From Alphaproteobacteria bacterium (GTDB lineage Bacteria; Pseudomonadota; Alphaproteobacteria; Sphingomonadales; Sphingomonadaceae): a stretch of 64,000 bases of DNA. The notes beneath the pieces were generated by a model. The model did not search any database. It was not told the origin of the DNA and saw only the letters and a list, made by a program, of their open reading frames with translations. The position numbers and the translations under genes are program-made. Numbering within the stretch: position 1 is the first letter of the stretch; the number at the start of each line of letters is the position of its first letter. Shown in pieces: positions 1 to 9,684 of the stretch. The stretch is from positions 124,001 to 188,000 of the forward strand of contig JAUHWC010000003.1 in the NCBI GenBank assembly GCA_030424845.1, given 5' to 3'.

Positions 1-356
1 TGATCGTCTGTGAGGGTAAGGTGAACGGTCACGCTGTGGCCTTCAGGAGTGAGTTCCGCCAGTCGCGCCGCCGCGCCGCCGGTGAGGTGCAGCGTGGGCG
101 CGCCCGAGGGAGCGTTCACCACGCCGATGTCCTTCATGAACACCCCGCGCTTGAAACCGGTTCCCACCGCCTTGCTGTATGCCTCCTTGGCGGCAAATCG
201 CTTGGCATAGGTGCCGGCCTGCGTGTGCGGCCGGCGGGCGGCCTTGGCGTTCTCGATATCGGTGAAAACGCGCTGCGTGAACCGCTCGCCAAAACGCTCC
301 AGCGAATTGGCGATCCGCTCGATATTGCAGAGGTCCGATCCCATGCCGATGATCAT
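1..356 (-). CDS. acpS: Holo-[acyl-carrier-protein] synthase, 3' end cut by window edge
   Basis: Transfers 4'-phosphopantetheine from CoA to the serine of apo-ACP, activating it for fatty acid synthesis in the cytoplasm. The first 118 residues are present and the C-terminal end lies beyond the window. It begins [15 protein letters not shown], with the metal-binding Asp at residue 8, and carries the family signature [11 protein letters not shown] around residues 53-62 with the second acidic ligand at Glu58. The ATG overlaps the pdxJ stop in an ATGA arrangement, so the two are translationally coupled. The pdxJ-acpS order is common in proteobacteria. Family assignment is firm. Confidence 0.93.
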   Translation of the reverse strand, partial: MIIGMGSDLCNIERIANSLERFGERFTQRVFTDIENAKAARRPHTQAGTYAKRFAAKEAYSKAVGTGFKRGVFMKDIGVVNAPSGAPTLHLTGGAAARLAELTPEGHSVTVHLTLTDD

Positions 357-1108
357 CGCGCGGCATCCATCAACTCGCGCATGCGCAAGACCGCAGGCTC
401 CAGCCCGCAAAAGATCGCTTCGCCGATAAGGTAATGCCCGATGTTCAGTTCGGCGAGCTGCGGGATGGCGGCGATGGGCTGCACGTTCTCATAGGTCAGG
501 CCGTGGCCTGCGTGCGGCTCGATCCCGTTCTTGGCGGCAAGCGCGGCCATGTCCGTCACGCGCTTAAGCTCGCGCTGCATCCTCTCCGGTTCGCCATCCA
601 GATAGGCGTGGGCATATTCGCCGGTATGGAATTCAACCACCGGCGCGCCAAGCCTAAGCGCGGCATCAAGCTGGCGCTCGCTTGCCTCGATGAACAGCGA
701 TACGCGGATGCCCGCATCCTTGAGAGCGTTGACGATGGGGACCAGCTGGTTGTGCTGGCCGGCCGCATCAAGCCCGCCTTCGGTGGTCCGCTCCTCGCGC
801 TTCTCGGGCACGATGCAGGCCGCGTGCGGCTTGTGCTTGAGGGCAATGGCGAGCATTTCCTCGGTCGCGGCCATTTCCAGGTTGAGCGGCAGGTCCGTTG
901 CATCCTGGATGCGCTTCAAATCGTCGTCGCGGATATGGCGGCGGTCTTCGCGCAGGTGCGCGGTGATGCCGTCGCCACCGCAACGCGCCACGATTTCCGC
1001 CGCGCGCACGGGATCGGGATGGTCCCCGCCGCGCGCATTGCGGATGGTGGCCACGTGATCGATATTCACGCCAAGACGCAGTTTTCCGGGATTGAGGGTG
1101 CTGCTCAT
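353..1108 (-). CDS. pdxJ: Pyridoxine 5'-phosphate synthase
   Basis: Condenses 1-deoxyxylulose-5-phosphate with 3-amino-2-oxopropyl phosphate to form pyridoxine 5'-phosphate, the last ring-forming step of DXP-dependent vitamin B6 synthesis. The 251 residues match the usual length. Visible family motifs are [17 protein letters not shown] near the N terminus, the catalytic-region HLREDRRHI, and the phosphate-binding [11 protein letters not shown] near residue 195. It lies between pyrE (one base away) and acpS (4-base overlap), so the three leftward genes form a tight cluster. Confidence 0.96.
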   Translation of the reverse strand: MSSTLNPGKLRLGVNIDHVATIRNARGGDHPDPVRAAEIVARCGGDGITAHLREDRRHIRDDDLKRIQDATDLPLNLEMAATEEMLAIALKHKPHAACIVPEKREERTTEGGLDAAGQHNQLVPIVNALKDAGIRVSLFIEASERQLDAALRLGAPVVEFHTGEYAHAYLDGEPERMQRELKRVTDMAALAAKNGIEPHAGHGLTYENVQPIAAIPQLAELNIGHYLIGEAIFCGLEPAVLRMRELMDAAR

Positions 1109-1109
1109 C

Positions 1110-1697
1110 TCACTTCTTTTCGGCGCGGCTGCCCGGCTTGGTTACCGGCACGGCAGCGAGTTCCGGCGGCAGTTCGTCCTCGGCATAGGTCGGGAAGTTA
1201 AGAGCCACCAGCGGGAAGAAGGGCACACCCAGGTCCACGCTGCCGCCAGAGCGATCGACCACCGCGGCTTCAGCCAGGATCTCGCCACCTTCCGCACGCA
1301 CGCAGTCCATCGCCTCGCGGCTGGAAAGACCGGTGGTGACCACGTCTTCCACCATCAGCACCTTTGCGCCATCGGGAATCGCAAAGCCGCGGCGCAGTTC
1401 GAAGGTACCGGTCGGGCGTTCCACGAAGATCGCATCCTTGCCCAGCGCGCGGCCCATCTCGTGGCCGATGATCAGCCCGCCCATGGCTGGCGAAACGACA
1501 AGGTCGATCTTGCTCCTGATCTCGCGCGGGATCTTCTGGGCGATGGCCAGCGCGAGGCGGGAGGCGCGTTCCGGGTTCATCAGGACCCGGGCACATTGCA
1601 GGTAATGGGCGGAGTGGCGGCCGGAGGAGAGCTTGAAATGCCCTTCCAGCAGGGCCTGGCTGCTACGGAATTCGGCCAGTACCTCGTCTTCAGTCAT
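1110..1697 (-). CDS. pyrE: Orotate phosphoribosyltransferase
   Basis: Converts orotate and PRPP to orotidine 5'-monophosphate in de novo pyrimidine synthesis. The PRPP-binding signature VLMVEDVVTTGLSS lies at about residues 113-126, and the 195-residue length is normal for the bacterial enzyme. It is the first gene of the leftward pyrE-pdxJ-acpS cluster and is divergent from the cytochrome oxidase operon across a 189-base spacer. A second pyrimidine gene, pyrC, lies separately near 18.4 kb. Confidence 0.96.
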   Translation of the reverse strand: MTEDEVLAEFRSSQALLEGHFKLSSGRHSAHYLQCARVLMNPERASRLALAIAQKIPREIRSKIDLVVSPAMGGLIIGHEMGRALGKDAIFVERPTGTFELRRGFAIPDGAKVLMVEDVVTTGLSSREAMDCVRAEGGEILAEAAVVDRSGGSVDLGVPFFPLVALNFPTYAEDELPPELAAVPVTKPGSRAEKK

Positions 1698-1783
1698 GAT
1701 TTGTGAGTCGCCTTCGTGTCATCTGGGATGGTCTTGGGCTGAAAGCCCGTATCGCCAATCGTGAAAAATCTCCCTAGAAGCGC

Positions 1784-1812
1784 TTGAGGCAACGGGCAAG
1801 CGGGCGTATAGG
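1784..1812 (+). promoter_or_regulatory. Candidate sigma-70-type promoter for the cytochrome oxidase operon
   Basis: TTGAGG at 1784-1789 and TATAGG at 1807-1812 are separated by exactly 17 bases, in the divergent spacer between pyrE and ctaC. A start near 1819 would give a leader of about 68 bases ahead of ctaC. Assigned by eye from consensus only; no transcript data. Confidence 0.45.
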
Positions 1813-1886
1813 CCCGCGCGGAACGCCCTGATAGGGGTTGGAGGGGGCATGCTTGTGCCCGCAACAGAACAGAAAGCGTTGGACAG

Positions 1887-2888
1887 ATGAATTTCGGCGA
1901 ATTCGCCCGTAAGCGGCTGCAAATACTGACTATTCTTGCTGCGGCATTCACCCTCTTCTCGGCCCCGCAAGCGGCCCTCGCCCAGGACGCGGAATCGGTT
2001 GCCGACGCGGCAGTGGTGGCAGAAGAAGCAGCTGTGGAAACTCCTGCGTTCGAACATTTTGGCGCTGACATGATCAAGGGCCAGCCGTCTTTTGCCGAAG
2101 ATGGCCTTGTCGCCACCATGACCTTCCAGGAGCAGTATTCTCCGAACGGCGATTACGCCCTGTGGATGCATGACGCGATCCTGCTGCCGATCATCACCGT
2201 GATCAGCGTTTTCGTGCTGTTCCTGCTCCTGTGGGTGATGTTCCGCTATCGTCGCGGGGCGAACCCGGTTCCTTCCAAGACCAGCCACAACACGCTGATC
2301 GAAGTGATCTGGACGGTCATCCCCATCATCATCCTGCTGGTCATCGCGGTTCCCTCGATCCGCCTGCTTGCCCAGCAGTATGAAAGCCCGCCGGAAGACG
2401 CGATCACCATCAAGGCCAATGGCTACCAGTGGTACTGGGGCTATGAATATGTCGACAATGGCGGCTTCGAAGTCATCTCCAACATGATGCCGGAAGCCGA
2501 TGCCGTTTCGCAGGGCCTGCCGCCGCAGCTCGAGGTCGACAATCGCATGGTCGTGCCGGTTAACACGCCGCTGCGCATCCAGACCTTCGGCGCCGACGTG
2601 ATCCATTCCTTCGGTATCCCATCCCTTTGGTTCAAGCTCGATGCTGTTCCGGGCCGGGTGAACGAGAAGATGCTGACCATCACCGAGGAAGGCATTTTCT
2701 ACGGGCAGTGCATGGAACTGTGCGGCGCACGTCACGGCTACATGCCCATCGCCATCGAGGCGCGTTCCAAGGAAGATTTCGAGGCTTGGGTTCTTTCCCA
2801 GGGCGGGACCATCGGTTCCGGGGAAGTGGCCGAAGCGGAAGAGGTGGCTGAAGAGCCGGCCGAAGCCGAAGAAGCCACGGAAGCCTGA
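1887..2888 (+). CDS. ctaC: Cytochrome c oxidase subunit II
   Basis: Subunit II of the aa3-type terminal oxidase; it accepts electrons from cytochrome c through the binuclear CuA centre on the periplasmic side. A signal peptide (about residues 1-32) is followed by two membrane helices (about 97-119 and 138-160) and a cupredoxin domain. CuA ligands are visible: His240, then Cys275, Cys279, His283 and Met286 in YGQCMELCGARHGYM. The aromatic electron-entry patch QWYWGYEY is at about 181-188. An extra Glu/Ala-rich tail covers the last 20 or so residues, and no fused cytochrome c domain is present. First gene of the oxidase operon. Confidence 0.97.
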   Translation: MNFGEFARKRLQILTILAAAFTLFSAPQAALAQDAESVADAAVVAEEAAVETPAFEHFGADMIKGQPSFAEDGLVATMTFQEQYSPNGDYALWMHDAILLPIITVISVFVLFLLLWVMFRYRRGANPVPSKTSHNTLIEVIWTVIPIIILLVIAVPSIRLLAQQYESPPEDAITIKANGYQWYWGYEYVDNGGFEVISNMMPEADAVSQGLPPQLEVDNRMVVPVNTPLRIQTFGADVIHSFGIPSLWFKLDAVPGRVNEKMLTITEEGIFYGQCMELCGARHGYMPIAIEARSKEDFEAWVLSQGGTIGSGEVAEAEEVAEEPAEAEEATEA

Positions 2889-2944
2889 GCTTCCCGATTT
2901 CGAGATTTTAGAGAAGACCATTAGAGCAAGGTTGCGAGACAAAC

Positions 2945-4660
2945 ATGGCCACTACTGCTGAAGGCTTTGACGCCCACCACGAGGATCACGCCCACCACGA
3001 CGCGGATCACAAGCCCGGCTTCTTCGCCCGTTGGTTCATGTCGACCAACCACAAGGACATCGGTACGCTCTACCTGATCTTCGCGATCATCGCGGGCGTC
3101 ATCGGCGGCGGCATTTCCGGCCTGATGCGCTGGGAACTGGCCGAGCCGGGCCTGCAGGTGATGGGCCAGGTGGTGGAATTCCTGGGTGGCGAGGGCACCT
3201 TCGACCAGCAGGGCCACATGTGGAACGTGCTGATCACGGCGCACGGCCTGATCATGGTGTTCTTCATGGTCATGCCGGCCATGATCGGCGGTTTCGGCAA
3301 CTGGTTCGTGCCGCTGATGATCGGTGCGCCGGACATGGCCTTCCCGCGCATGAACAACATCTCCTTCTGGCTGACCGTGGCCGGCTTCCTCTCGCTGATG
3401 TTCTCGGCCTTCGTGCCGGGTGGTGTCGGGCCGGGTGCCGGTGTCGGCTGGACCGTCTACGCGCCGCTATCCACCTATGGTGCGCAAGGGCCGGCCGTGG
3501 ACTTCGCGATCTTCTCGCTCCACCTGGCGGGCGCTGGCTCGATCCTTGGTGCGACCAACTTCATCACCACCATCTTCAACATGCGTGCGCCGGGCATGAC
3601 CCTGCACAAGATGCCGCTGTTCGTGTGGTCGGTTCTGGTCACGGCCTTCCTGCTGCTGCTGGCGCTGCCGGTGCTGGCTGCTGCCATCACCATGCTGCTG
3701 ACCGACCGCAACTTCGGCACGACCTTCTTCGATCCTGCCGGTGGCGGTGACCCGATCCTTTACCAGCACCTGTTCTGGTTCTTCGGCCACCCCGAGGTGT
3801 ACATCATGATCCTGCCGGGCTTCGGCATGATCAGCCAGATCGTGGCGACCTTCAGCCGCAAGCCGGTGTTCGGTTATCTCGGCATGGCCTACGCCATGGT
3901 CGCTATCGGCGTGGTCGGCTTCATCGTCTGGGCGCACCACATGTACACCGTGGGCCTGGACGTGAACACGAAGATGTACTTCACCGCGGCCACGATGGTC
4001 ATCGCCGTGCCGACCGGTATCAAGATCTTCAGCTGGATCGCCACGATGTGGGGCGGTTCCATCGAGTTCAAGAGCCCGATGGTCTGGGCGCTGGGCTTCA
4101 TCTTCCTGTTCACCGTTGGCGGTGTGACGGGCGTGGTGCTGGCCAATGGCGGCGTGGACGACAACCTGCATGACACCTACTACGTGGTTGCCCACTTCCA
4201 CTACGTGCTGTCGCTGGGCGCAGTGACCGCGATGTTCGCCGGCTGGTACTACTGGTTCCCCAAGATGTTCGGCCGCTGGCACTCCGAATTCCTGGCTCAC
4301 CTGCAGTTCTGGATCTTCTTCGTCGGTGTGAACATGATCTTCTTCCCGATGCACTTCCTGGGCCTGCAGGGCATGGCGCGCCGTTATCCGGACTACACCC
4401 CGGCCTTCGAGCAGTGGAACCACATCGCCAGCCTTGGCTATGTCGTGACGCTGGTTTCGGTCGCGGTGTTCTTCATCAACATCGTCTATGCCTTCGTTGC
4501 CGGTCGCAAGCCGGAAGGCAACTACTGGGGGGAAGGCGCGACGACGCTGGAATGGAGCCTGTCCAGCCCGCCGCCGTTCCACCAGTTCGAAACGCTTCCC
4601 GTGATCCAGGACCATCATTCGTCCGACGATCACATCAGCCCGGCTCCGGCCAAGGGCTGA
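2945..4660 (+). CDS. ctaD: Cytochrome c oxidase subunit I
   Basis: Catalytic subunit of the aa3-type haem-copper oxidase in the inner membrane, reducing O2 to water and pumping protons. The 571 residues show twelve hydrophobic helices. Haem a ligands are His100 and His419, the haem a3 ligand is His417 in [12 protein letters not shown], and the CuB ligands are His282, His331 and His332, with the cross-linked Tyr286 in GHPEVY. Glu284 in that motif, Asp130 and Lys360 match the D and K proton channels, marking an A1-type enzyme. The N terminus (residues 8-22) is rich in His and Asp, which is unusual for the core family. Confidence 0.98.
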   Translation: MATTAEGFDAHHEDHAHHDADHKPGFFARWFMSTNHKDIGTLYLIFAIIAGVIGGGISGLMRWELAEPGLQVMGQVVEFLGGEGTFDQQGHMWNVLITAHGLIMVFFMVMPAMIGGFGNWFVPLMIGAPDMAFPRMNNISFWLTVAGFLSLMFSAFVPGGVGPGAGVGWTVYAPLSTYGAQGPAVDFAIFSLHLAGAGSILGATNFITTIFNMRAPGMTLHKMPLFVWSVLVTAFLLLLALPVLAAAITMLLTDRNFGTTFFDPAGGGDPILYQHLFWFFGHPEVYIMILPGFGMISQIVATFSRKPVFGYLGMAYAMVAIGVVGFIVWAHHMYTVGLDVNTKMYFTAATMVIAVPTGIKIFSWIATMWGGSIEFKSPMVWALGFIFLFTVGGVTGVVLANGGVDDNLHDTYYVVAHFHYVLSLGAVTAMFAGWYYWFPKMFGRWHSEFLAHLQFWIFFVGVNMIFFPMHFLGLQGMARRYPDYTPAFEQWNHIASLGYVVTLVSVAVFFINIVYAFVAGRKPEGNYWGEGATTLEWSLSSPPPFHQFETLPVIQDHHSSDDHISPAPAKG

Positions 4661-4668
4661 TCGCGGAT

Positions 4669-4730
4669 CCCGCATTCGTGCGGGCCCGCAGAGACAAGGG
4701 GGTGGGGCGCGCCGGAAACGGTTGCGCCCC
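4669..4730 (+). other. Two stem-loops in the ctaD-ctaB spacer
   Basis: The first is a perfect 6-base-pair stem CCCGCA/TGCGGG closed by a TTCG tetraloop (4669-4684). The second is GGGGCGC/GCGCCCC (4704-4710 with 4724-4730). Neither is followed by a T tract, so these look like mRNA-stability or segmental-decay elements rather than terminators. The 122-base spacer is the longest within the operon. Confidence 0.35.
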
Positions 4731-4782
4731 TCCCGCGTGAACACAGAGCCGTTTTTGCAAGGACGCTGACACAGCAAGATCG

Positions 4783-5691
4783 ATGGCAAGTACCGCAGCC
4801 CCGACAGTGACCATGCCGGCCGAGTGGCGCGATTTCTTCGCGCTGACCAAGCCGCGCGTGATGAGCCTGGTGGTCTTCACCGGACTTGCCGGCCTGTTGG
4901 CGGCTCCGGGCAGCATCCACCCCGTGATCGGCTTCACCGCCGTCCTGTGCATTGCCATGGGTGCGGGCGGTGCGGCTGCTCTCAACCAGTGGTGGGAAGC
5001 CGATATCGATGCCGGCATGAAGCGCACCTCGAAGCGTCCCTTGCCCCAAGGCAAGCTCCGGCGCGAAGATGCACGCGATTTCGGCCTGTTCCTGTCCGGC
5101 ATTTCGGTCATGGTCATGGGCGTTGCCGTGCACTGGCTGGCTGCGCTGATCCTTGCCGGGTCGATTGTCTATTACGCGGTTATCTACACCATCTGGCTCA
5201 AGCCGCGCACGCCGCAGAACATCGTGATCGGTGGCGGTGCGGGTGCATTTCCGCCGCTGATCGGCTGGGTTGCCGTGACGGGCGAGATCACCCTGATGCC
5301 GGTGTTGCTGTTTGCCATTATCTTCATCTGGACCCCGCCGCATTTCTGGGCCCTGGCGCTGTTCGTGAAGACGGATTACGCCAAGGTGGGCATCCCGATG
5401 ATGCCCGTTGTGGCCGGAGAGAGAAGCACCCGTCGCCAGATCCTTGCCTATTCTCTGGCCCTGCTGGCTATCAGCCTTGCTCCGTGGCTGGTTGGTGGCA
5501 CCGGCGCGATCTACGGCATATCGGCGTTGGTCCTTTCGGCCATATTCCTTGCCCTGGCCATTCCGGTATCCTTCCGCTCGTCCACAGGGGAAGACGGGAT
5601 GAAACCGGAAAAGCGCCTGTTCGCGTGGTCGGTCATCTATCTTTTCGCCTTGTTCACCGCACTGGTTGCAGACAGGATCGTGCTCGCATGA
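4783..5691 (+). CDS. ctaB: Protohaem IX farnesyltransferase (haem O synthase)
   Basis: UbiA-superfamily membrane prenyltransferase that adds a farnesyl group to haem b to make haem O, the precursor of the haem A used by the oxidase encoded upstream. The 302 residues contain about eight or nine hydrophobic helices. The first Asp-rich prenyl diphosphate motif is [20 protein letters not shown] at about residues 68-87. It is embedded in the oxidase operon and its stop overlaps the next start in an ATGA. Confidence 0.96.
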   Translation: MASTAAPTVTMPAEWRDFFALTKPRVMSLVVFTGLAGLLAAPGSIHPVIGFTAVLCIAMGAGGAAALNQWWEADIDAGMKRTSKRPLPQGKLRREDARDFGLFLSGISVMVMGVAVHWLAALILAGSIVYYAVIYTIWLKPRTPQNIVIGGGAGAFPPLIGWVAVTGEITLMPVLLFAIIFIWTPPHFWALALFVKTDYAKVGIPMMPVVAGERSTRRQILAYSLALLAISLAPWLVGGTGAIYGISALVLSAIFLALAIPVSFRSSTGEDGMKPEKRLFAWSVIYLFALFTALVADRIVLA

Positions 5692-5813
5692 CCCCGGAAG
5701 AAGAAGCCGAGTTCAAACGCCGCCGCAAGGCCCGCAACTGGGCACTCGGGCTTGCGCTGCTGGCCTTCGTGGCGCTGTTCTATGCCATCACGATCGTGAG
5801 GATGGGCGACTGA
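5688..5813 (+). CDS. Small membrane protein of the cytochrome oxidase operon (CoxF-like)
   Basis: A 41-residue protein starting [18 protein letters not shown], with a single transmembrane helix (about residues 18-36) ending IVRMGD. The ATG overlaps the ctaB stop (ATGA) and its stop overlaps the ctaG start (TGATG), so it is tightly coupled to both. Small charged single-pass proteins at this place are usual in alphaproteobacterial oxidase operons, where they are called CoxF or oxidase-associated small proteins. The role in assembly is inferred from position only. Confidence 0.8.
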   Translation: MTPEEEAEFKRRRKARNWALGLALLAFVALFYAITIVRMGD

Positions 5814-6379
5814 TGGCAAGCGCGGCATTGGCAGATCGCAACCGTCGCACCATGCTGATGGCATTCGGCATGGCTCTTGCCATGCTCGGCCTCGGCTATG
5901 CCGCCGTCCCGCTTTATGACCTGTTCTGCCGCGTCACCGGTTTCGGCGGCACCACGCAGGTCGCCACTGAAGCAGAGGCGGACCTGGCGCAGCGGCTGGC
6001 TGCCAGCGCCGGCGGCCGCACCTTCTCGATTCGCTTCGATGCCAACACCGCCGGCAACATGCCGTGGGAGTTCAAGCCGGTGCAGGTGACCGATACGGTC
6101 GCCATCGGCCAGCGCGACATGGCAACCTATACCGCACGCAACAATTCCGACGAGCCGATCACCGGCACGGCCACCTTCAACGTGGAGCCGGAGCAGGCGG
6201 GCCGGTATTTCAACAAGATCCAGTGCTTCTGCTTTACCGAACAGACCCTTCAGCCCGGCGAGGAAGTGCGCATGCCGGTCCTCTATTTTGTCGATCCGAA
6301 GGTGCTGGACGATCCGAACATGGAAGATGTGGAACAGATCACCCTGTCTTACACATTCCACCGTGCAATAACTGAGTGA
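5813..6379 (+). CDS. ctaG: Cytochrome c oxidase assembly protein, Cox11 family
   Basis: Copper chaperone that delivers CuB to subunit I. The 188-residue reading starts [10 protein letters not shown] at the ATG overlapping the preceding stop; longer upstream starts would run through ctaB. One N-terminal membrane anchor (about residues 13-36) is followed by a periplasmic immunoglobulin-like domain. The copper-binding motif CFCFTEQ has Cys138 and Cys140, and a further conserved Cys39 follows the anchor. Lies between the small membrane protein and ctaE. Confidence 0.95.
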   Translation: MASAALADRNRRTMLMAFGMALAMLGLGYAAVPLYDLFCRVTGFGGTTQVATEAEADLAQRLAASAGGRTFSIRFDANTAGNMPWEFKPVQVTDTVAIGQRDMATYTARNNSDEPITGTATFNVEPEQAGRYFNKIQCFCFTEQTLQPGEEVRMPVLYFVDPKVLDDPNMEDVEQITLSYTFHRAITE

Positions 6380-6450
6380 TAGGCACTGGACCCTTGGGGC
6401 AGGGGGCTCTAAGGGCTGGTGCCGAGAAAGACTAACCAGGACTGAGACCA

Positions 6451-7311
6451 ATGGCTGGTGCCAAGAACCACGATTATCACATTCTCGATCCCGATATCTG
6501 GCCGCTCGTAGGCGCCCTCTCGGGCCTCACCTTCACCAGCGGCATGGTGCTGTTCATGCACGAGATGACCGGTGGGCATCTCGTGCTTGGCCTCGGCCTC
6601 GCCGGCCTCATCGCCGCGTTCTTCGGCTGGTTCTCCAAGGTCGTGAACGAGGCGCAGCGCGGCGATCATACTCCGGTGGTGCAGCTGCACATGCGCTATG
6701 GCATGATCCTGTTCATTGCCTCGGAAGTGATGTTCTTTGTCGGCTGGTTCTGGAGCTGGTTCGATTTCGCGCTGTTCCCCGCGCCGCTGGAAGTGGTGGA
6801 CGGCGTGACGTTCAACCGCCTGGGCCAGGACGGTGCAGCAGCCCTGCAGCAGTTCCCGGCCAAGGGTATCGAGGTTCTCGACGCTTTCGACCTGCCGCTG
6901 CTGAACACGCTGATCCTGCTGTGCTCGGGCACTACCGTGACCTGGGCGCACCATTCGCTGATCCACGGTGACCGTGAAGGTCTCAAGAAGGGCCTGTGGC
7001 TCACCGTGCTGCTGGGCGCGCTGTTCACCTGCATCCAGGCCTATGAATACGGCCATGCGCCCTTCGCCTTCGGCCAGAACACCTATGGTTCGGCCTTCTA
7101 CATGGCGACCGGCTTCCACGGCTTCCACGTGCTGGTCGGCACGATCTTCCTGATCGTCTGCCTGGTCCGCGCCTACAAGGGCCACTTCACGCCCAAGCAG
7201 CACTTCGGCTTCGAAGCGGCTGCTTGGTACTGGCACTTCGTTGACGTGGTGTGGCTGTTCCTCTTCGTCGTCGTCTATGTCTGGGGCGGCTGGGGTGCGC
7301 CGATCCACTGA
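6451..7311 (+). CDS. ctaE: Cytochrome c oxidase subunit III
   Basis: Seven-helix membrane subunit that stabilises the oxidase core and the D proton pathway. The 286 residues start AGAKNHDYHILDPDIWPL after the Met, a typical opening, and contain the conserved segments SEVMFFVGWFWSWFDFAL, VTWAHHSLIHGDR and FHGFHVLVGTIFL. A stretch at about 115-150 before helix IV is slightly longer than in the mitochondrial subunit, as in other alphaproteobacteria. The upstream spacer of 71 bases holds no clear promoter. Confidence 0.97.
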   Translation: MAGAKNHDYHILDPDIWPLVGALSGLTFTSGMVLFMHEMTGGHLVLGLGLAGLIAAFFGWFSKVVNEAQRGDHTPVVQLHMRYGMILFIASEVMFFVGWFWSWFDFALFPAPLEVVDGVTFNRLGQDGAAALQQFPAKGIEVLDAFDLPLLNTLILLCSGTTVTWAHHSLIHGDREGLKKGLWLTVLLGALFTCIQAYEYGHAPFAFGQNTYGSAFYMATGFHGFHVLVGTIFLIVCLVRAYKGHFTPKQHFGFEAAAWYWHFVDVVWLFLFVVVYVWGGWGAPIH

Positions 7312-7322
7312 TCGACCCTCAA

Positions 7323-7718
7323 GTGACGGAACAAACCGACAATCCAAAGGGGCAGCCCGCTCCCGGCGAGGCTGCCCTTTTCGGTCTCTGTCCCCGCTGC
7401 GGGGCGCGCACGCTGTTTGACGGGGTGGCCATGTTCGCCCCGCGCTGCCGTGCTTGCAGCCTCGACTTTTCGGCCTTCAATGTCGGTGACGGGCCTGCCG
7501 CTTTCCTGACCCTGGGCATTGGCGGGCTCATCACCGTGCTCGCGATCTGGCTGGAACTGGCCGCAGAGCCGCCCTTCTGGCTGCATGTCGTGCTGTGGCT
7601 GCCGCTGCTGGTCTTGCTGGTCATTGGCGGCTTGCGTGTGACCAAGGCGGCGCTGCTGGTGCGCGAGTACACGGCCCGCGCCGAAGAGCATCGCCATGAC
7701 GGAAGTGATCTGACGTGA
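7323..7718 (+). CDS. DUF983 membrane protein with zinc ribbon
   Basis: A 131-residue protein of the DUF983 family. A CPRC...CRAC pair of Cys-x-x-Cys knuckles lies near residues 24-47, then two transmembrane helices (about 60-80 and 85-105). A GTG start at 7323 was chosen because upstream in-frame codons run into ctaE. Its end overlaps the surf1 start (GTGA). Genes of this family sit beside oxidase assembly genes in many alphaproteobacteria, which suggests a role in oxidase biogenesis; the function is unproven. Confidence 0.85.
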   Translation: MTEQTDNPKGQPAPGEAALFGLCPRCGARTLFDGVAMFAPRCRACSLDFSAFNVGDGPAAFLTLGIGGLITVLAIWLELAAEPPFWLHVVLWLPLLVLLVIGGLRVTKAALLVREYTARAEEHRHDGSDLT

Positions 7719-8272
7719 GCGAGCGCCGCATCCCTGTGATCCCGACGATTGTCGTGGCCGCAGCCATCGCCACGATGATCGGTCTCGGCATCTGGCAACT
7801 GGGGCGGCTGGACGAGAAGGAGGCGCTGCTCGCCCGCTACGAAGCTGCAGCAGAGAACCCGCAGCGCCTTTCCGCTTTCCCGCAGGATCCGCTGGCGAAC
7901 CTTTATCGCCGCACTCCCTTCGAATGTACGCAGGCGGGCGAATGGAATGCCATCTCCGGACGCAATGCGCGGGACCAGGCCGGCTACGTCCACATCATCT
8001 CCTGCCCCGGCGCTGACGTTGTGCTGGGCTGGTCACAGGGGCCTGGCCAGGTGGAATGGGAGGGCGGCGAGCTTGCCGGCATGATCGCGCCCGGCGGCGA
8101 TGCCGGATTTCGCATCGTGGCAGACCCGCCGCTCGCCGGGCTGGAGGCCAATGCGACGCCCGATCCTTCGTCAACGCCCAACAACCATCTGGCCTACGCA
8201 GGCCAATGGTTCTTCTTCGCCCTCTCCGCGCTTGTCATTTACATACTGGCATTGCGGCGGCGGTGGCGCTAG
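7715..8272 (+). CDS. surf1: SURF1-family cytochrome oxidase assembly protein
   Basis: SURF1 homologues help insert haem a into subunit I. The protein has the standard layout of an N-terminal helix ending GLGIWQLGRLDEKEALL, a periplasmic domain, and a C-terminal helix after NNHLAYAGQWFFFALSAL. At 185 residues it is clearly shorter than most SURF1 proteins (about 230-250), the missing part being in the periplasmic domain. It starts with GTG, overlapping the DUF983 gene by four bases, and lies 11 bases ahead of thrC. Confidence 0.88.
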   Translation: MSERRIPVIPTIVVAAAIATMIGLGIWQLGRLDEKEALLARYEAAAENPQRLSAFPQDPLANLYRRTPFECTQAGEWNAISGRNARDQAGYVHIISCPGADVVLGWSQGPGQVEWEGGELAGMIAPGGDAGFRIVADPPLAGLEANATPDPSSTPNNHLAYAGQWFFFALSALVIYILALRRRWR

Positions 8273-8283
8273 GCGCGCAGGCC

Positions 8284-9684
8284 ATGGAATACATCTCGAC
8301 ACGCGGAAGCGCGAAGACGCTCGACTTCGAAGGGGTTACGCTGGCAGGCCTCGCCAGCGACGGGGGGCTCTATGTCCCAGCCGAATGGCCACGGTTCAGC
8401 GCTGCCGATATCGCGGCCATGCGCGGTCTTTCCTATGTCGAGCTGGCGGTGAGGGTGATGATGCCCTTCGTCACCCCCAGCCTGACCGAAGACGAGCTGC
8501 GCGCCCTGTGCACCCGCGCCTATGGTCGCTTCGCTCACAAGGCGGTGACGCCACTGGTGCAGTTCGACCAGCAGCAGTGGCTTCTCGAGCTGTTCCACGG
8601 CCCCACGCTCGCCTTCAAGGACGTTGCGCTGCAACTGCTCGGCCGCCTGTTCGAGCATTTCCTTGCCAAGAGCGATGATCACCTGACCATCGTCGGCGCG
8701 ACCAGCGGCGATACCGGCTCTGCCGCGATCGATGCCGTGGCCGGCCGCGAGCGGGTCGATATCTTCATGCTCCACCCCAAGGGCCGCGTGTCCGACGTGC
8801 AGCGTCGCCAGATGACGACGGTGCGCGCGCCAAATGTCCACAACATCGCGCTTGAAGGCAGCTTCGATGATGCCCAGGCGATGGTGAAGCGCATGTTCGT
8901 GGACCAGGCCATGACCGGCCGCTTCCGCATCAGCGCGGTCAATTCGATCAACTGGGCCCGCCTGATGGCGCAGGTGGTCTATTACTTTGCCGCCGCCGTC
9001 CAGCTTGGCGCGCCCGACCGCAAGGTGGCCTTCAGTGTGCCGACCGGCAACTTCGGCGATGTGTTTGCCGGCTATGTTGCCGCCAAGATGGGCCTGCCGG
9101 TCGAAAAGCTGATCGTCGCCACCAATGTGAACGACATTCTCCACCGGGCTCTTTCGACGGGTGACTATTCTGCCGGAACCGTCACGCCCACGGCAGCACC
9201 GAGCATGGATATCCAGGTATCGAGCAATTTCGAACGCCTGCTGTTCGATTGCGGCGGCCGCGATGGCGCTGCGCTGGCCGAACAGATGCGCGGCTTTGAA
9301 ACGAACAAGGCGATGCAGCTCACCAACGCGCAGCGCGAAGGTGCGGCGGCGCTCTTCACCTCGGCCCGTGCCGATGCCGATGCGATGAACCGGGCGATGT
9401 CCTGGGCCTATGGCGAATGTGGCGAGACGATCGATCCGCACACCGCCATCGGCCTGCATGCAGCTCGCGAGGCCGGTATCGATTCCGCCGTGCCCGTAGT
9501 CACGCTGGCCACTGCCCATCCGGCGAAGTTCCCTGACGCAGTGGAGCGCGCCACCGGGAACCGCCCGGGCCTGCCTTCGCGCGTTGGCGACCTGTTCGAG
9601 CGGCAGGAAGCCGTGGTCGACCTGCCGGGTGATTACGACGCGGTGGCGCAGTTCGTGGCGGAGCACGCAACAGAGAGCTCCTGA
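8284..9684 (+). CDS. thrC: Threonine synthase
   Basis: PLP enzyme converting O-phosphohomoserine to threonine. The 466 residues start MEYISTRGSAKTLDFEGVTL, the usual opening for the family. The PLP lysine is in GPTLAFKDVALQ and the phosphate-binding loop in GATSGDTGSAAIDAV. It is of the longer, fungal/enterobacterial-like class. The ATG was chosen at 8284 because upstream in-frame sequence overlaps surf1. Placement downstream of the oxidase operon is common in sphingomonads. Confidence 0.96.
   Translation: MEYISTRGSAKTLDFEGVTLAGLASDGGLYVPAEWPRFSAADIAAMRGLSYVELAVRVMMPFVTPSLTEDELRALCTRAYGRFAHKAVTPLVQFDQQQWLLELFHGPTLAFKDVALQLLGRLFEHFLAKSDDHLTIVGATSGDTGSAAIDAVAGRERVDIFMLHPKGRVSDVQRRQMTTVRAPNVHNIALEGSFDDAQAMVKRMFVDQAMTGRFRISAVNSINWARLMAQVVYYFAAAVQLGAPDRKVAFSVPTGNFGDVFAGYVAAKMGLPVEKLIVATNVNDILHRALSTGDYSAGTVTPTAAPSMDIQVSSNFERLLFDCGGRDGAALAEQMRGFETNKAMQLTNAQREGAAALFTSARADADAMNRAMSWAYGECGETIDPHTAIGLHAAREAGIDSAVPVVTLATAHPAKFPDAVERATGNRPGLPSRVGDLFERQEAVVDLPGDYDAVAQFVAEHATESS

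Noticed and set aside
3467-4789. A long open frame on the minus strand across ctaD
   Set aside because: It lies antisense to the highly conserved cytochrome oxidase subunit I. Its His/Arg/Asp-rich composition is what GC-rich codon bias gives on the reverse strand.
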